Origin: Trichodesmium sp. MAG_R03
Lineage (GTDB): Bacteria; Cyanobacteriota; Cyanobacteriia; Cyanobacteriales; Microcoleaceae
Direction of reading: 5' to 3'
Length of the DNA stretch: 37,922 bases
Assembly: GCA_023356535.1 (NCBI GenBank)
Contig: JAKQYF010000019.1
Coordinates: forward strand, 1-37,922
Shown: one piece after another, positions 7,395 through 16,332 of the stretch
Numbering within the stretch: position 1 is the first letter of the stretch
Layout: each line of letters starts with the position of its first letter
Position numbers and translations under genes: made by a program
Notes under the pieces: model-generated
What the model was told of the DNA's origin: nothing
What the model saw: the letters and a program-made list of their open reading frames with translations, nothing else
The model's database searches: none

Positions 7395-7441
7395 TTCATA
7401 TTACATTATCGAATATTTTTTTCATCTCCTTAGAGCACCGA

Positions 7442-7479
7442 GTGTGAAGAAAGTTTTCTAGTGTGAAGAAAGTTTTCTA
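7442..7479. repeat. 19-bp exact tandem duplication
   Basis: GTGTGAAGAAAGTTTTCTA occurs twice head to tail. It lies between two miniature elements and has no evident function. Confidence 0.85.
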
Positions 7480-7483
7480 TAAT

Positions 7484-7967
7484 AGAATTTATGCATAAAC
7501 ACTATTGGTAGGGTGTGTTTTGCTGACGCCAAGCGGAGCGAACGCTTCGCGACTTGAATTGCGCACTTCCTAACAGACCAAGGCTCTATATAGGGCTTGC
7601 TGATTAAATATTAAAGCATTGACACATAAAGGCTTCAGGATTTTTAGGAGGGAAAAAAGTGTCTAGTTTTCGGTCCTGAGAGCTCAAAAAGTTAGTATTT
7701 TAGGTGCTCCCTAGGCATAAAAATCAAGGTACAAATGTATCCGACTACCTCCTCTATCAATTCCACTCTCCTCTGCAGGGACATTGCATAACAAAAATGC
7801 GTTTTCCTGACGGAATGCTGCGCAAACATGTCGCGTAGCGTTAGCGGAGCTTTGCGTTAGCAAAACGTCCCTACATCTCCTCCTGAAAAATATTAGGGGT
7901 TGTTTCCCTACTCCTGAAAAAGACTTTTTCAGCAAGCTCTATATATAGTAGGTTTGCGTAAGTCCTG
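7484..7967. repeat. Long family B variant split by a family A insertion
   Basis: The outer element is an inverted relative of the copy at 33773-33904; both share TAGGGTGTGTTTTGCTGACG and a palindromic GCGAACGCTTCGC-type core. Family A (7593-7939) has entered its CTCTATATATAGT string. The flanks read CTCTATATA and TATATATAGT, a 6-bp TATATA duplication, and removing the insert plus one copy gives exactly the CTCTATATATAGT seen uninterrupted (as complement) near 33800. Confidence 0.8.
7593..7939 (+). repeat. Miniature element family A, full copy with extra palindrome
   Basis: It opens GGGCTTGCTGATT and closes TTTTTCAGCAAGCTC. At 347 bp it is longer than the 9510 copy because of an additional GTAGCGTTAGCGGAGC-type palindromic segment near 7835-7860. 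No transposase is encoded. The 6-bp TATATA duplication is described under the host repeat. Confidence 0.8.
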
Positions 7968-8003
7968 TATAATAGAAAAGTTGGGAAAACATTGAATTAA
8001 GTT

Positions 8004-9314
8004 ATGTGGGAATTGTTCAGCTACGGATTTATACATCTGTGGTTAGAAATGGCAGGAATACAAACTATTGGACAGAACACTGTAACTATACTCAAATGGC
8101 AAGCAGGTCTACCTGAATTAGTTTCCCCTGAAAATTCAGATGAAATATTGACCTTAAAAGTAGATGAATACTTAGAAGGCTTAAAAACAAAAGGATTACT
8201 AACTGCGAATACTCAGGGTATCTGGATCCAGTCAGAACTAAGATCTCTAAATAGTCATGAAGGGACAACTCCCATTCCCGGTGCTTCTTTAACCAAAATT
8301 GCTACATCTTTAGCTGCACTTGAAACTTGGGGACCACAACATCAATTTGAAACCTTGATTAGTATTACAGGTCCAATTACCAATGGTATCTTGCAAGGAG
8401 ATTTAGTAATTAATGGTGGTAGTGACCCTTATTTTGTCTGGGAAGAAGCGATCGCCTTGGGTAATGCTATACAAAAATTGCCTATTAATCAGGTGAGAGG
8501 CAACTTAGTTATAGTAGGTGATTTTTGGATGAACAATCAGTATGACCGTTTAGTAGCTGGCAAGTTATTGCAAGAAGGTATAAATTCAGCAACTTGGTCT
8601 AGAAATGTCAGAAGTATCTATAACCAAATGCCGCGAGGAACACCGATGCCGAAAGTAGCAATCACTGGTTCTGTGATATCCCAAAAATCTGTATCTAAGA
8701 AAAAACCTATTATTAGACATAAGTCATTACGGTTAGTGCATATTCTCAAAAAAATGAATGTAGAAAGTAACAATAATTTAGCTGAGACATTGGCGAAAAA
8801 TTTGGGAGGAGCAAAAGTTGTGCAACAAAAAGCTGCTTGGAGTGCTGGGGTGCCCAAAGCAGAAATAAAATTAGTTAATGGTTCTGGGTTGGGAATAGAG
8901 AATAAGATTTCCCCAAGAGCTGTAACTGCAATGTTCATAGCTATTCAAAGGTGTCTGCAAACTTCTCAGTGGGTTATTAGCGATCTATTTCCGGTATCTA
9001 ATTACGATACGGGAACTTTAACTGATCAGTCAAGAAATATTCCTCGGGGAGCGGTGGTAAAAACTGGCACTTTAAATGATGTCGTTGCTTTAGCGGGAGT
9101 TTTTCCAACGCGGGACAAGGGTTTAGTTTGGTTTACAACAATTAACCGCAGTCCTTACTGGGAGGAAATACGAGCCGAGCAAGATAAATTTTTGCAACAA
9201 CTAGTTGGTAGGTGGGGAGCAAGAACACCACCTAGAGCTATTATTCCTAAAATTAATGGTGATCGCTTAGACTTGGGAAACACTCAAAGAAATCATTTTC
9301 TTTCAGGAAATTAA
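8004..9314 (+). CDS. dacB: D-alanyl-D-alanine carboxypeptidase, PBP4 family (peptidase S13)
   Basis: A periplasmic enzyme class that trims or cleaves peptidoglycan peptides. All three penicillin-binding motifs are present: SLTK at 95-98 (PGASLTKIA), SNN at 255-257 and KTG at 353-355 (VVKTGTLND). The strand AETLAKNLGG and loop VNGSGLG after SNN are typical of PBP4. The length of 436 residues is normal. The N-terminus (MWELFSYGFIHLWLEMAGI) is hydrophobic but is not a clean signal peptide, so export is not certain from sequence. The start at 8004 is the first ATG after the family B repeat end at 7967. The region upstream is only repeats, so the promoter probably lies at 7968-8003 or inside the element. 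Confidence 0.9.
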   Translation: MWELFSYGFIHLWLEMAGIQTIGQNTVTILKWQAGLPELVSPENSDEILTLKVDEYLEGLKTKGLLTANTQGIWIQSELRSLNSHEGTTPIPGASLTKIATSLAALETWGPQHQFETLISITGPITNGILQGDLVINGGSDPYFVWEEAIALGNAIQKLPINQVRGNLVIVGDFWMNNQYDRLVAGKLLQEGINSATWSRNVRSIYNQMPRGTPMPKVAITGSVISQKSVSKKKPIIRHKSLRLVHILKKMNVESNNNLAETLAKNLGGAKVVQQKAAWSAGVPKAEIKLVNGSGLGIENKISPRAVTAMFIAIQRCLQTSQWVISDLFPVSNYDTGTLTDQSRNIPRGAVVKTGTLNDVVALAGVFPTRDKGLVWFTTINRSPYWEEIRAEQDKFLQQLVGRWGARTPPRAIIPKINGDRLDLGNTQRNHFLSGN

Positions 9315-9459
9315 TTATGAGGAAAATTCTCAGTAAAAGATTGCAAACAGATGATAAATTCAACTATAATACCAAATTCGATCCATAAAAAGCTACTTTG
9401 TCTAAATCCTTCTAGCCCTCTTGCCTTCTGCCTTACTTTTTTAATAAGTTTCTTATATA
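9315..9459. other. Spacer after the carboxypeptidase gene
   Basis: No gene or clear terminator is seen. The sequence is AT-rich and ends at the family B element at 9460. Confidence 0.4.
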
Positions 9460-9858
9460 CAGGACCTATGCAAAGACACTAATTGTAGTGTAAATATCTC
9501 AAATAATTAGGGCTTACTGATTAAATATTAAAGGATTGATACATAAAGATTTCAGGATTTTTAGGAGGGAAAAAAGAGTCTAGTTTTCGGTCCTGAGTGC
9601 TCAAAAAATTAGTATTTTGGGCGTTCCCTAGGCAGAAAAATCAAGGTACAAATATATCCGACTACCTCCTCTCTCAATTTTTCGTTCCTCTGTAGGGACG
9701 TTTCGCTACCCGATATGAACGCATTTTTGTTATGCAACCTCCCTACATCTCCTCCTGGAGGATATTAGGGGTTGGTCCCCTACTCCTGAAAAAGACTTTT
9801 TCAGCAAGCCCTAATTATTAAAAATATACCATATTATAGAGGCAATACGTAAGTCCTG
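9460..9858. repeat. Family B element (91 bp) split by a family A insertion
   Basis: The outer ends are CAGGACCTATGCAAA (9460) and CAATACGTAAGTCCTG (to 9858). The insert is 9510-9811, flanked by TAATTA on both sides. 399 minus 302 minus 6 equals 91, the exact length of the intact family B copies. Confidence 0.85.
9510..9811 (+). repeat. Miniature element family A, 302-bp copy
   Basis: Ends are GGGCTTACTGATT and TTTTTCAGCAAGCCC, with TAATTA target duplications. Interior blocks match 7593-7939. No reading frame resembles a transposase. Confidence 0.85.
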
Positions 9859-10204
9859 ATATAAAAGGAGTTTAATATCATACCAAAATTCGCCAACATG
9901 ATCTTGTAAAACTGTACGCTTTTATTTAGCTTTAACTTCTTTATAATGGTCTCATGGCGTCGAAAGTGTTACTGAAAATTTGTTGACATTTGGGACAATA
10001 ATATCCTTGACTTCTTTGGTAGTTCTAAAGATGTAAGGATGTGGGTTAGTAAATCTTATGCTTTTTCATAGGACCTTAATTCTTACACTTTCGGAGTTTA
10101 TTTTAAGTTTTTGAATTGCTACAAATTATTTAGGAATGCATTACCCCAAACTGGATTTTAGTATGAAACCTTATTTTCTAGTAAATATACGGAGGAAGTA
10201 AGCA
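9859..10204. other. Spacer before the first AAA-like gene
   Basis: No gene is seen in these 346 bp. The end carries a strong ribosome site, GGAGGAAG at about 10190-10197, for the gene starting at 10205. Confidence 0.5.
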
Positions 10205-11743
10205 ATGTCATTAAGTAGAGAACAGTTTGAACGTATTGAACAGGAAGAGTTAACTCCTATTCCAAAAAGAATTTTAAATAGAATACTAAATGGTAAAACA
10301 AATCAGGAGATCAGAAAAGATGAAACAGTTTGGTACAATCTGGATATATGTGAATATCTAGATATACATAAATGTGATAACATCAAACAAATAGTCGAAC
10401 AGATAAAAAAAGAAATTGAGAAACTAGAAGCTCAAAAAGAAAAAAATGATAATCAACTAAAAAAACTAAAAAAACTCAAATCAGAGGTGCAAGATTTATA
10501 TAACTTCCGAAAATCTTCATCTGGAAAAAGCAAACCTTTACTTAGCAAACATTTACGAGCTATATGCGATAAATTTCGCATCAAAAGCACCAGAAATATA
10601 GAAGATGATTTACTCAAAGTAATGAAATATTTCGTTGGCTATAAACAAGATAAGATTTCCTCTGCAGCTAGAGCCAGGTTTGAATTATTAGGTCGCATTC
10701 CCTACCCAGGTGGTTCTATTCCAACTTATTCTCTCTATTATCAATATAGATATTATAACCAAAATGATTATTTAGAAAACAAATGTTTAAGTCAGATTGA
10801 GAATGCAGGTAAGGAAGCTATATTAATTCGGATTAAAGGCCCTCATTTAATGGGTAAAACATCTTTCAAGAACAGGTTATTAAATAATAAATTAGCTTCG
10901 AATAATCAATTGGAAGTAGTGGATATTGATTTAGCAGAACATTTTAGGATTTTCCAAAAGGAAAAGTCTAAAATTTACCATTGGTTTTGCAGTGAACTTT
11001 GTCAACAGTTGGGGTTAAATGCAGAAGATATATTTCAAAGATGGGGACAAGCAATAGAAAGTGTTTCTGATTGTACATTATTTGTCGAAAAGTACATATT
11101 GTCCGAGATTGCCCAGCCTATTTTATTGAGTTTTGATAATTTCCATAAAATATTTGAATCTTCAAATTTTTCTGAGTTTTCAAGCTTATTGCGTAGTTGG
11201 CACGATAACAAAGCCAAAAATAATGATAAATGGAGAAACTTAGTATTGATTTTAACTTATTCAACATCCGATTATCCAAGATTTAATATTAATCAATCTC
11301 CCTTATTTAATTTAGGACAAGGTTGGAATTTAGGTGATTTTAATTATCAAGAAATTCAGGAATTATCAGACAAGCATCAATTAGATTGGGGAGTTGAACA
11401 AGTTGAAAAATTGATGTCTTTTTTCGGAGGAAATCCATATTTGATCAGACTAGCTTTGTATCATGTTGCAGTCGAAGGAATGTCTTTAGATACAGTTTTA
11501 GCAAAAGCAACCACAAATGAGGGTATTTATAAAGATCATTTGATGCAACTTTACAACATTGTTAATGACGCTAGATTAACAGATGACTTAAGAAAAATAG
11601 TTAATAATCAAGATTATATTAAGTTAGATTCCCCAATATCAAACTTTCATTTATATAGTGCAGGTTTAGTTATCCAGAATAATAACAAGGTTAAACCTCG
11701 GTGTCGTTTATATCGTGATTATTTTGCTGATATTTTGCAATAG
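10205..11743 (+). CDS. AAA-like (AAA_35) ATPase with an N-terminal HTH split by a coiled coil
   Basis: The C-terminal two thirds is an AAA-like domain. Walker A is GPHLMGKTS at 212-220 and the Walker B region is ILLSFDNF at 306-313, where the usual acidic pair DE has become DN. A conserved tail motif is FGGNPYLIRLALYH, and the end PRCRLYRDYF is typical. In cyanobacteria such proteins belong to NTP-driven signalling or conflict systems (vWA-MoxR-associated type). The N-terminus resembles the winged or LuxR-like HTH of that family: PIPKRILNRILNGKTNQEI, then SKHLRAICDKFRI. A highly charged coiled coil (about 56-100, rich in K and E) is inserted between these halves. No effector domain is visible. 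GGAGGAAG supports the start. Role is inferred from family. Confidence 0.75.
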   Translation: MSLSREQFERIEQEELTPIPKRILNRILNGKTNQEIRKDETVWYNLDICEYLDIHKCDNIKQIVEQIKKEIEKLEAQKEKNDNQLKKLKKLKSEVQDLYNFRKSSSGKSKPLLSKHLRAICDKFRIKSTRNIEDDLLKVMKYFVGYKQDKISSAARARFELLGRIPYPGGSIPTYSLYYQYRYYNQNDYLENKCLSQIENAGKEAILIRIKGPHLMGKTSFKNRLLNNKLASNNQLEVVDIDLAEHFRIFQKEKSKIYHWFCSELCQQLGLNAEDIFQRWGQAIESVSDCTLFVEKYILSEIAQPILLSFDNFHKIFESSNFSEFSSLLRSWHDNKAKNNDKWRNLVLILTYSTSDYPRFNINQSPLFNLGQGWNLGDFNYQEIQELSDKHQLDWGVEQVEKLMSFFGGNPYLIRLALYHVAVEGMSLDTVLAKATTNEGIYKDHLMQLYNIVNDARLTDDLRKIVNNQDYIKLDSPISNFHLYSAGLVIQNNNKVKPRCRLYRDYFADILQ

Positions 11744-11778
11744 ATAAGGTTTGTTGCATAAAAGACAAAAGTTGAATA

Positions 11779-11877
11779 CTTACTTACAGCGCTTTCCGTT
11801 GTGATCAGATACACCCACGCGGGCAAGATGCCCGCACTACAGGATTTTTACCATCTACCCTCTACATCATTTGCCCG
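11779..11877. repeat. Family E repeat with perfect GC-rich hairpin
   Basis: TTACAGCGCTTTCCGTTGT opens it, as at 5522. GCGGGCAAGATGCCCGC is a perfect 7-bp stem with a 3-nt loop, followed by CACTAC. The start resembles the family C terminus, so the two families may share ends. Confidence 0.65.
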
Positions 11878-11944
11878 AAATCTGCATTCTTTTGGATATA
11901 GGGCATTTAAGCAAAATTGTAAACCTCGCCTAATTTTATGTGAA

Positions 11945-12035
11945 CAAGACTTACCCACGGGCAGTACAGGAGGGTGAGGACGAATGGCATTCGCCCCTAC
12001 ATATGGCGTTTTCAAGGTTAATTGGCGTAAGCCCT
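11945..12035 (+). repeat. Miniature element family B, 91 bp
   Basis: Ends are CAAGACTTACCC and TTGGCGTAAGCCCTG, each with changes from the consensus. The length is exactly 91 bp. Confidence 0.75.
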
Positions 12036-12461
12036 GATGAAATAACAGTAAGCTGTTAAGCATTTAAACCGCATATGTGTTTTGTGCCTAGCTAATAATT
12101 ATACCTTCGTCAATTATGACTTCTGAATTATGACTTTTGGCTTGCTAATAAGTATTTTAAATGCTTATTAGCTTATAAGGAATTCTGCTTGACAAAATGT
12201 GTAATTAATTTTGTTTACCTGCTTATATGGTTTAAGAAGTTAGGCAAAAAAAATTCAAGAAACTTTACAAAAATAAATTGAATAATTACTCAAATTTAGC
12301 TATTATTATTAATGCTAAGAGCAAAATGTAAACTATAAAGCTAGAGTTCAAATTAAATAATTATTAAATAATAAAGAAGGAACTAGTCTGGTAAAAGATA
12401 CCGGTTACTCTCTCTTCTTTGATAATTATACTTGATCTTTGTACAATTAAATTAGAGCATG

Positions 12462-12780
12462 ATGAAATCAAGTGCCCATTTAAAAATAGAGAACTATTAT
12501 GTTTATCCCATAATATCTAATCATAAATTATCCATTAGTGTAGCAGATTTTGGAGCTTATGAGTTAAAAGCAATATTAACTTCTCAATCCCAATGGTATG
12601 GGTAAAGAATAGATATTATTAACCAATGGTTTTCCTGAAGTAAAAACTATTATAAATGTGCAAAAAAAAAAGGAAGATTTAAGACTATAAGATAGAATGT
12701 ATGAATATTTATCTTGTGGGTTAAAAATTGACCGTGATTTGAGTGCTTCAATACATTTAGCTCATAGAACAGATAAGGTG
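12462..12780 (+). pseudogene. tnpB: TnpB (IS200/IS605/IS607 OrfB) C-terminal fossil
   Basis: Translated fragments follow the C-terminal half of TnpB in order: ISNHKLSISVADFGAYELK, ILTSQSQWYG, RIDIINQWF, SKNYYKC (half of the zinc ribbon), then YLSCGLKIDRDLSASIHLA. The last is the RuvC III motif, usually DRDxNASxN, with its Asp retained. In-frame stops (TAA after WYG, TGA after WFS) and at least one frameshift break it. The N-terminal half is missing. The downstream 180 bp probably includes the right end of the former element. Assignment rests on motif order. Confidence 0.6.
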
Positions 12781-12968
12781 ATTTGATATTGGCAAAAATA
12801 GGGTGGGTTGCACCCTAATGGACACCTGTGGAGAGTATATCGGCTCTTGGAGCTGGTTTGAAGCAGGAAGCAAACACTATAAGATAACTCTGGGTAAGTT
12901 TTGCGTAACGGTTATCTGCGTTGGTGAAGCAAGTGAGACAGCTATATTATCAATATTGTCCCTATGCT
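12781..12968 (+). other. Probable right-end region of the TnpB relic
   Basis: The GC content rises after the AT-rich fossil, and short pairing blocks such as GGGTGGGTTGCACCC occur. In TnpB elements the 3' end of the gene overlaps the guide RNA, so this could be a dead reRNA region. It could also encode only decayed C-terminal residues. Confidence 0.3.
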
Positions 12969-12970
12969 TT

Positions 12971-13073
12971 TACAGCGCTTTTCAGATTGATGACCTCATA
13001 TCATAATCAAAACCCTGTAGGGGCGAACCGCTATTCGCCCCTGTTGTTCTCTGCGGAAATAAAAACCGCTGTA
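12971..13073 (+). repeat. Miniature element family C, 103 bp
   Basis: Ends are TACAGCGCTTTTCAG and AAAACCGCTGTA. The interior has a hairpin, AGGGGCGAA/TTCGCCCCT. It ends 24 bp before the start of the next gene, so it must influence that gene's leader. Related copies are at 37064 and 37677. Confidence 0.8.
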
Positions 13074-13097
13074 AATTAATTTGATTAGACATAAATA

Positions 13098-14270
13098 ATG
13101 ACAGAAAATTTTTATCATGTTGGTGGAACTATTCCTTTTAATAAACAAGAGGTTTATGTATCTAGGAAAGCTGATGATGATTTACTTGAATCCTTAAAAA
13201 ATGGTCAGTTTTCCTATGTATTTAATTCTAGACAGATGGGTAAAAGTTCTTTAATCGTTAATCTTAAAGAAGAATTAAGAGAAAATAAAGATATTTTATG
13301 TATTGATTATAGTCTTCAAAATAGACCCAAAGATGAATCAGATTTGTATAAAAATCTTATACAAGAGATAGGTCGTAAATTTTTAGAGATTAATACAAAT
13401 AAAACTCTTAATGTCATAAATTTTATACCTATTTCTCAAGACAGAAAAATTGGATGTAGTGATTTAACAGAATTTTTCCAAAAACTTTTGTCATCTAATA
13501 AAAAAATAGAAATTATAATTTTTATTGATGAAATTGATGGGTTGTTGAACTTTACTTGGAGAGATAACTTTTTTGAATTGATTCGAACCTATTCTGAATA
13601 CAAAGCTCATTCTAATAAACAAGAATATAGGAGACTGACTTTTTGTTTATTAGGAGTTGCTACACCATCTAATTTAGTTCAAAATAATGGCAATAGTCCT
13701 TTTAATATTCAGTGTAAACGTATTGAATTAGAAGGTCTTAAAAGTCATGAATGTTCTAACTTAGCAGCAGGATTAAAAAATGTTGCTGTTAAACCAGAGT
13801 TACTGATGAAATGGATTATTGATTGGACTGGGGGACAGCCTTTTTTAACACAAAAAGTATGTCAGTTAGTAGTAACATCTAATTTGAAATTTTCTCAAGA
13901 AGAAAGAGAAAAAATCAAACTTGATAATTTACTACAAGAAAAAATAATTGAAAATGGATTAAGTGAAGAAAAAGACGATCCTGAACACTTAAGAACTATT
14001 AGAAACCGTCTTAGAGAAGAAAAGCAAGGACACCTTTTATTACATCTATATCAAAGGATATTAAATGAAAGTAGAATTGAGTTCAAAGATGATTATGTTT
14101 ACCAAAAATTGAAATTGTTAGGATTGGTTGTGAAAAAAGATGGTTATTTAGAAGTATTTAATGAAATCTATAAAAGGATATTTAATCAAGGTTGGATAAC
14201 AGAGGAACTCGACAATATAGCAGTCCTAAATGATATTAGAGAAAGTATTATATGTAGTAAAATTAGGTAA
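13098..14270 (+). CDS. AAA-like (AAA_35) ATPase without a visible effector domain
   Basis: Walker A is NSRQMGKSS at 43-51 and Walker B is IIIFIDEID at 138-146, both intact. The opening FYHVGGTIPF and the conserved block WTGGQPFLTQKVCQL place it with the cyanobacterial AAA-like proteins that usually continue into WD40, TPR, CHAT or similar repeats. A charged helical section (LLQEKIIENG to RLREEKQGHL) and a winged-helix-like end (YVYQKLKLLGLVVKKDGYL then EVFNEIYKRIFN) follow, and the protein stops about 30 residues later. Either it is a naturally short, adaptor-like member or it has lost a C-terminal module. The downstream 860 bp shows no matching repeat fragments. The leader is created by a family C element. 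Confidence 0.75.
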   Translation: MTENFYHVGGTIPFNKQEVYVSRKADDDLLESLKNGQFSYVFNSRQMGKSSLIVNLKEELRENKDILCIDYSLQNRPKDESDLYKNLIQEIGRKFLEINTNKTLNVINFIPISQDRKIGCSDLTEFFQKLLSSNKKIEIIIFIDEIDGLLNFTWRDNFFELIRTYSEYKAHSNKQEYRRLTFCLLGVATPSNLVQNNGNSPFNIQCKRIELEGLKSHECSNLAAGLKNVAVKPELLMKWIIDWTGGQPFLTQKVCQLVVTSNLKFSQEEREKIKLDNLLQEKIIENGLSEEKDDPEHLRTIRNRLREEKQGHLLLHLYQRILNESRIEFKDDYVYQKLKLLGLVVKKDGYLEVFNEIYKRIFNQGWITEELDNIAVLNDIRESIICSKIR

Positions 14271-15138
14271 GAAATGAGAACCAAATAAAGCCGGAGAAAA
14301 TTAATTACGCTCAAGAGATTTCCCAAGCAAAAACTACAAATTTCCGATATTAGTTAATTTACGTTTCTAAGCTAAATAATTGCACTTTTCCATGATACAT
14401 CATTGATCTTCAAAATCATTCAGGATTAGTATATGAGACCCATAGAATACCAAGAAAAATAGCTACTTGGGCAATCTCAATATTCAAAACAGAACACAGA
14501 AATAAATCTTGGTTGTTGTAGGATAAAGATTTATAATATCCTTCACTTCATCGTGTTAATTACTTAATACTTAATAATTAACAAACTAATAGACCGACAA
14601 AACGATTGGATATTTCAATGTTTTCAGTCGATTCATTTATTGATTAATTCTGGATTTAAGAGTATATCTAATCTCACTCCGGAGCGTTTAGAATTATTGA
14701 ATTTTTTTCCTCCAAGTTGTCAAAGATACTATCTACTCAGTTGAGAAACTTGAGATGAAAACAGGTAGAGGGCCAAAATAATCAACGATTGAATAGTAGT
14801 AGAATAAATCCCTTGGCAATTAGTGCGATCGCTCAAGTGATAGAGAAACTTTGGCAATTTTTGAATTGGTCATTGGTAAATTCCGGCAACTGATACCATT
14901 CTATTGAGAAAGCGATCGTCTCCTAGCCCATATTTTAAGTATAAATACTTACTCAACTTTCCCCCTCTTTCTGTGCTACATTTTGTCGTGCGGAATGTGG
15001 GTTTAATCCCCCACTGAACTAGAGTTCAGTGGCTACTGTGGGTTTAATCCCCCACTGAACTAGAGTTCAGTGGCTACCATTCAGGAGGGGTCACAATTAC
15101 CTAGCATTAATACCTGACGAATAACGGGAAGTGCTCTA
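14271..15138. other. Spacer with a possible transposase scrap and tandem palindromes
   Basis: Mostly without recognisable genes. At about 14595-14743 the plus strand reads NDWIFQCFQSI, then LTPERLELL and FFPPSCQRYYLLS, which has the look of a transposase C-terminus but no firm family. Two HIP1 or near-HIP1 sites occur at 14825 and 14912. The tandem 41-bp palindrome is listed separately. Confidence 0.4.
14996..15077. repeat. Two perfect 41-bp tandem units, each with a 22-bp palindrome
   Basis: The units at 14996-15036 and 15037-15077 are identical. Each includes CCACTGAACT-AG-AGTTCAGTGG, a perfect 10-bp inverted repeat with a 2-bp centre. The pair lies about 60 bp beyond the 3' end of tocopherol cyclase. 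It could work as a transcription end on either strand, but there is no T-run, so a mobile-repeat origin is as likely. Confidence 0.85.
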
Positions 15139-16221
<1,083 letters not shown>

Positions 16222-16332
16222 TTAGTAATTTTGTAGAAATGATTAAGATTTTTTGGACTCAGGTTACAATCTCATTATTTTGGTAATATTGGTAATATTG
16301 TTTAATCGCATCCATAAGAGAGTTTAAAGACA

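Larger units (their letters stand above)
11744..12461. other. Repeat-rich spacer between the AAA-like gene and the TnpB fossil
   Basis: It holds a family E repeat at 11779-11877 (hairpin GCGGGCA-AGA-TGCCCGC) and a 91-bp family B element at 11945-12035. Positions 12036-12461 show no gene; GCTAATAAGTATTTTAAATG near 12150 is a short inverted repeat. Confidence 0.6.

Noticed and set aside
7240-7461. Small plus-strand frame
   Set aside because: It runs through the ends of family A and family B repeats and has no motif or ribosome site.
7711-7935. Small minus-strand frame
   Set aside because: It lies wholly inside a family A element.
11848-12063. Small minus-strand frame
   Set aside because: It is composed of family E and family B repeat sequence.
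12803-13006. 67-codon plus-strand frame
   Set aside because: It covers the right-end region of a TnpB relic and runs into a family C element; no family resemblance.
14595-14743. Transposase C-terminal fragment
   Set aside because: FFPPSCQRYYLLS is suggestive, but no family could be fixed and there are no inverted repeats around it, so it is only mentioned in the spacer entry.
14996-15077. CRISPR-like array
   Set aside because: Only two units exist and they adjoin with no spacer; no other repeat-spacer pattern was found in the window.
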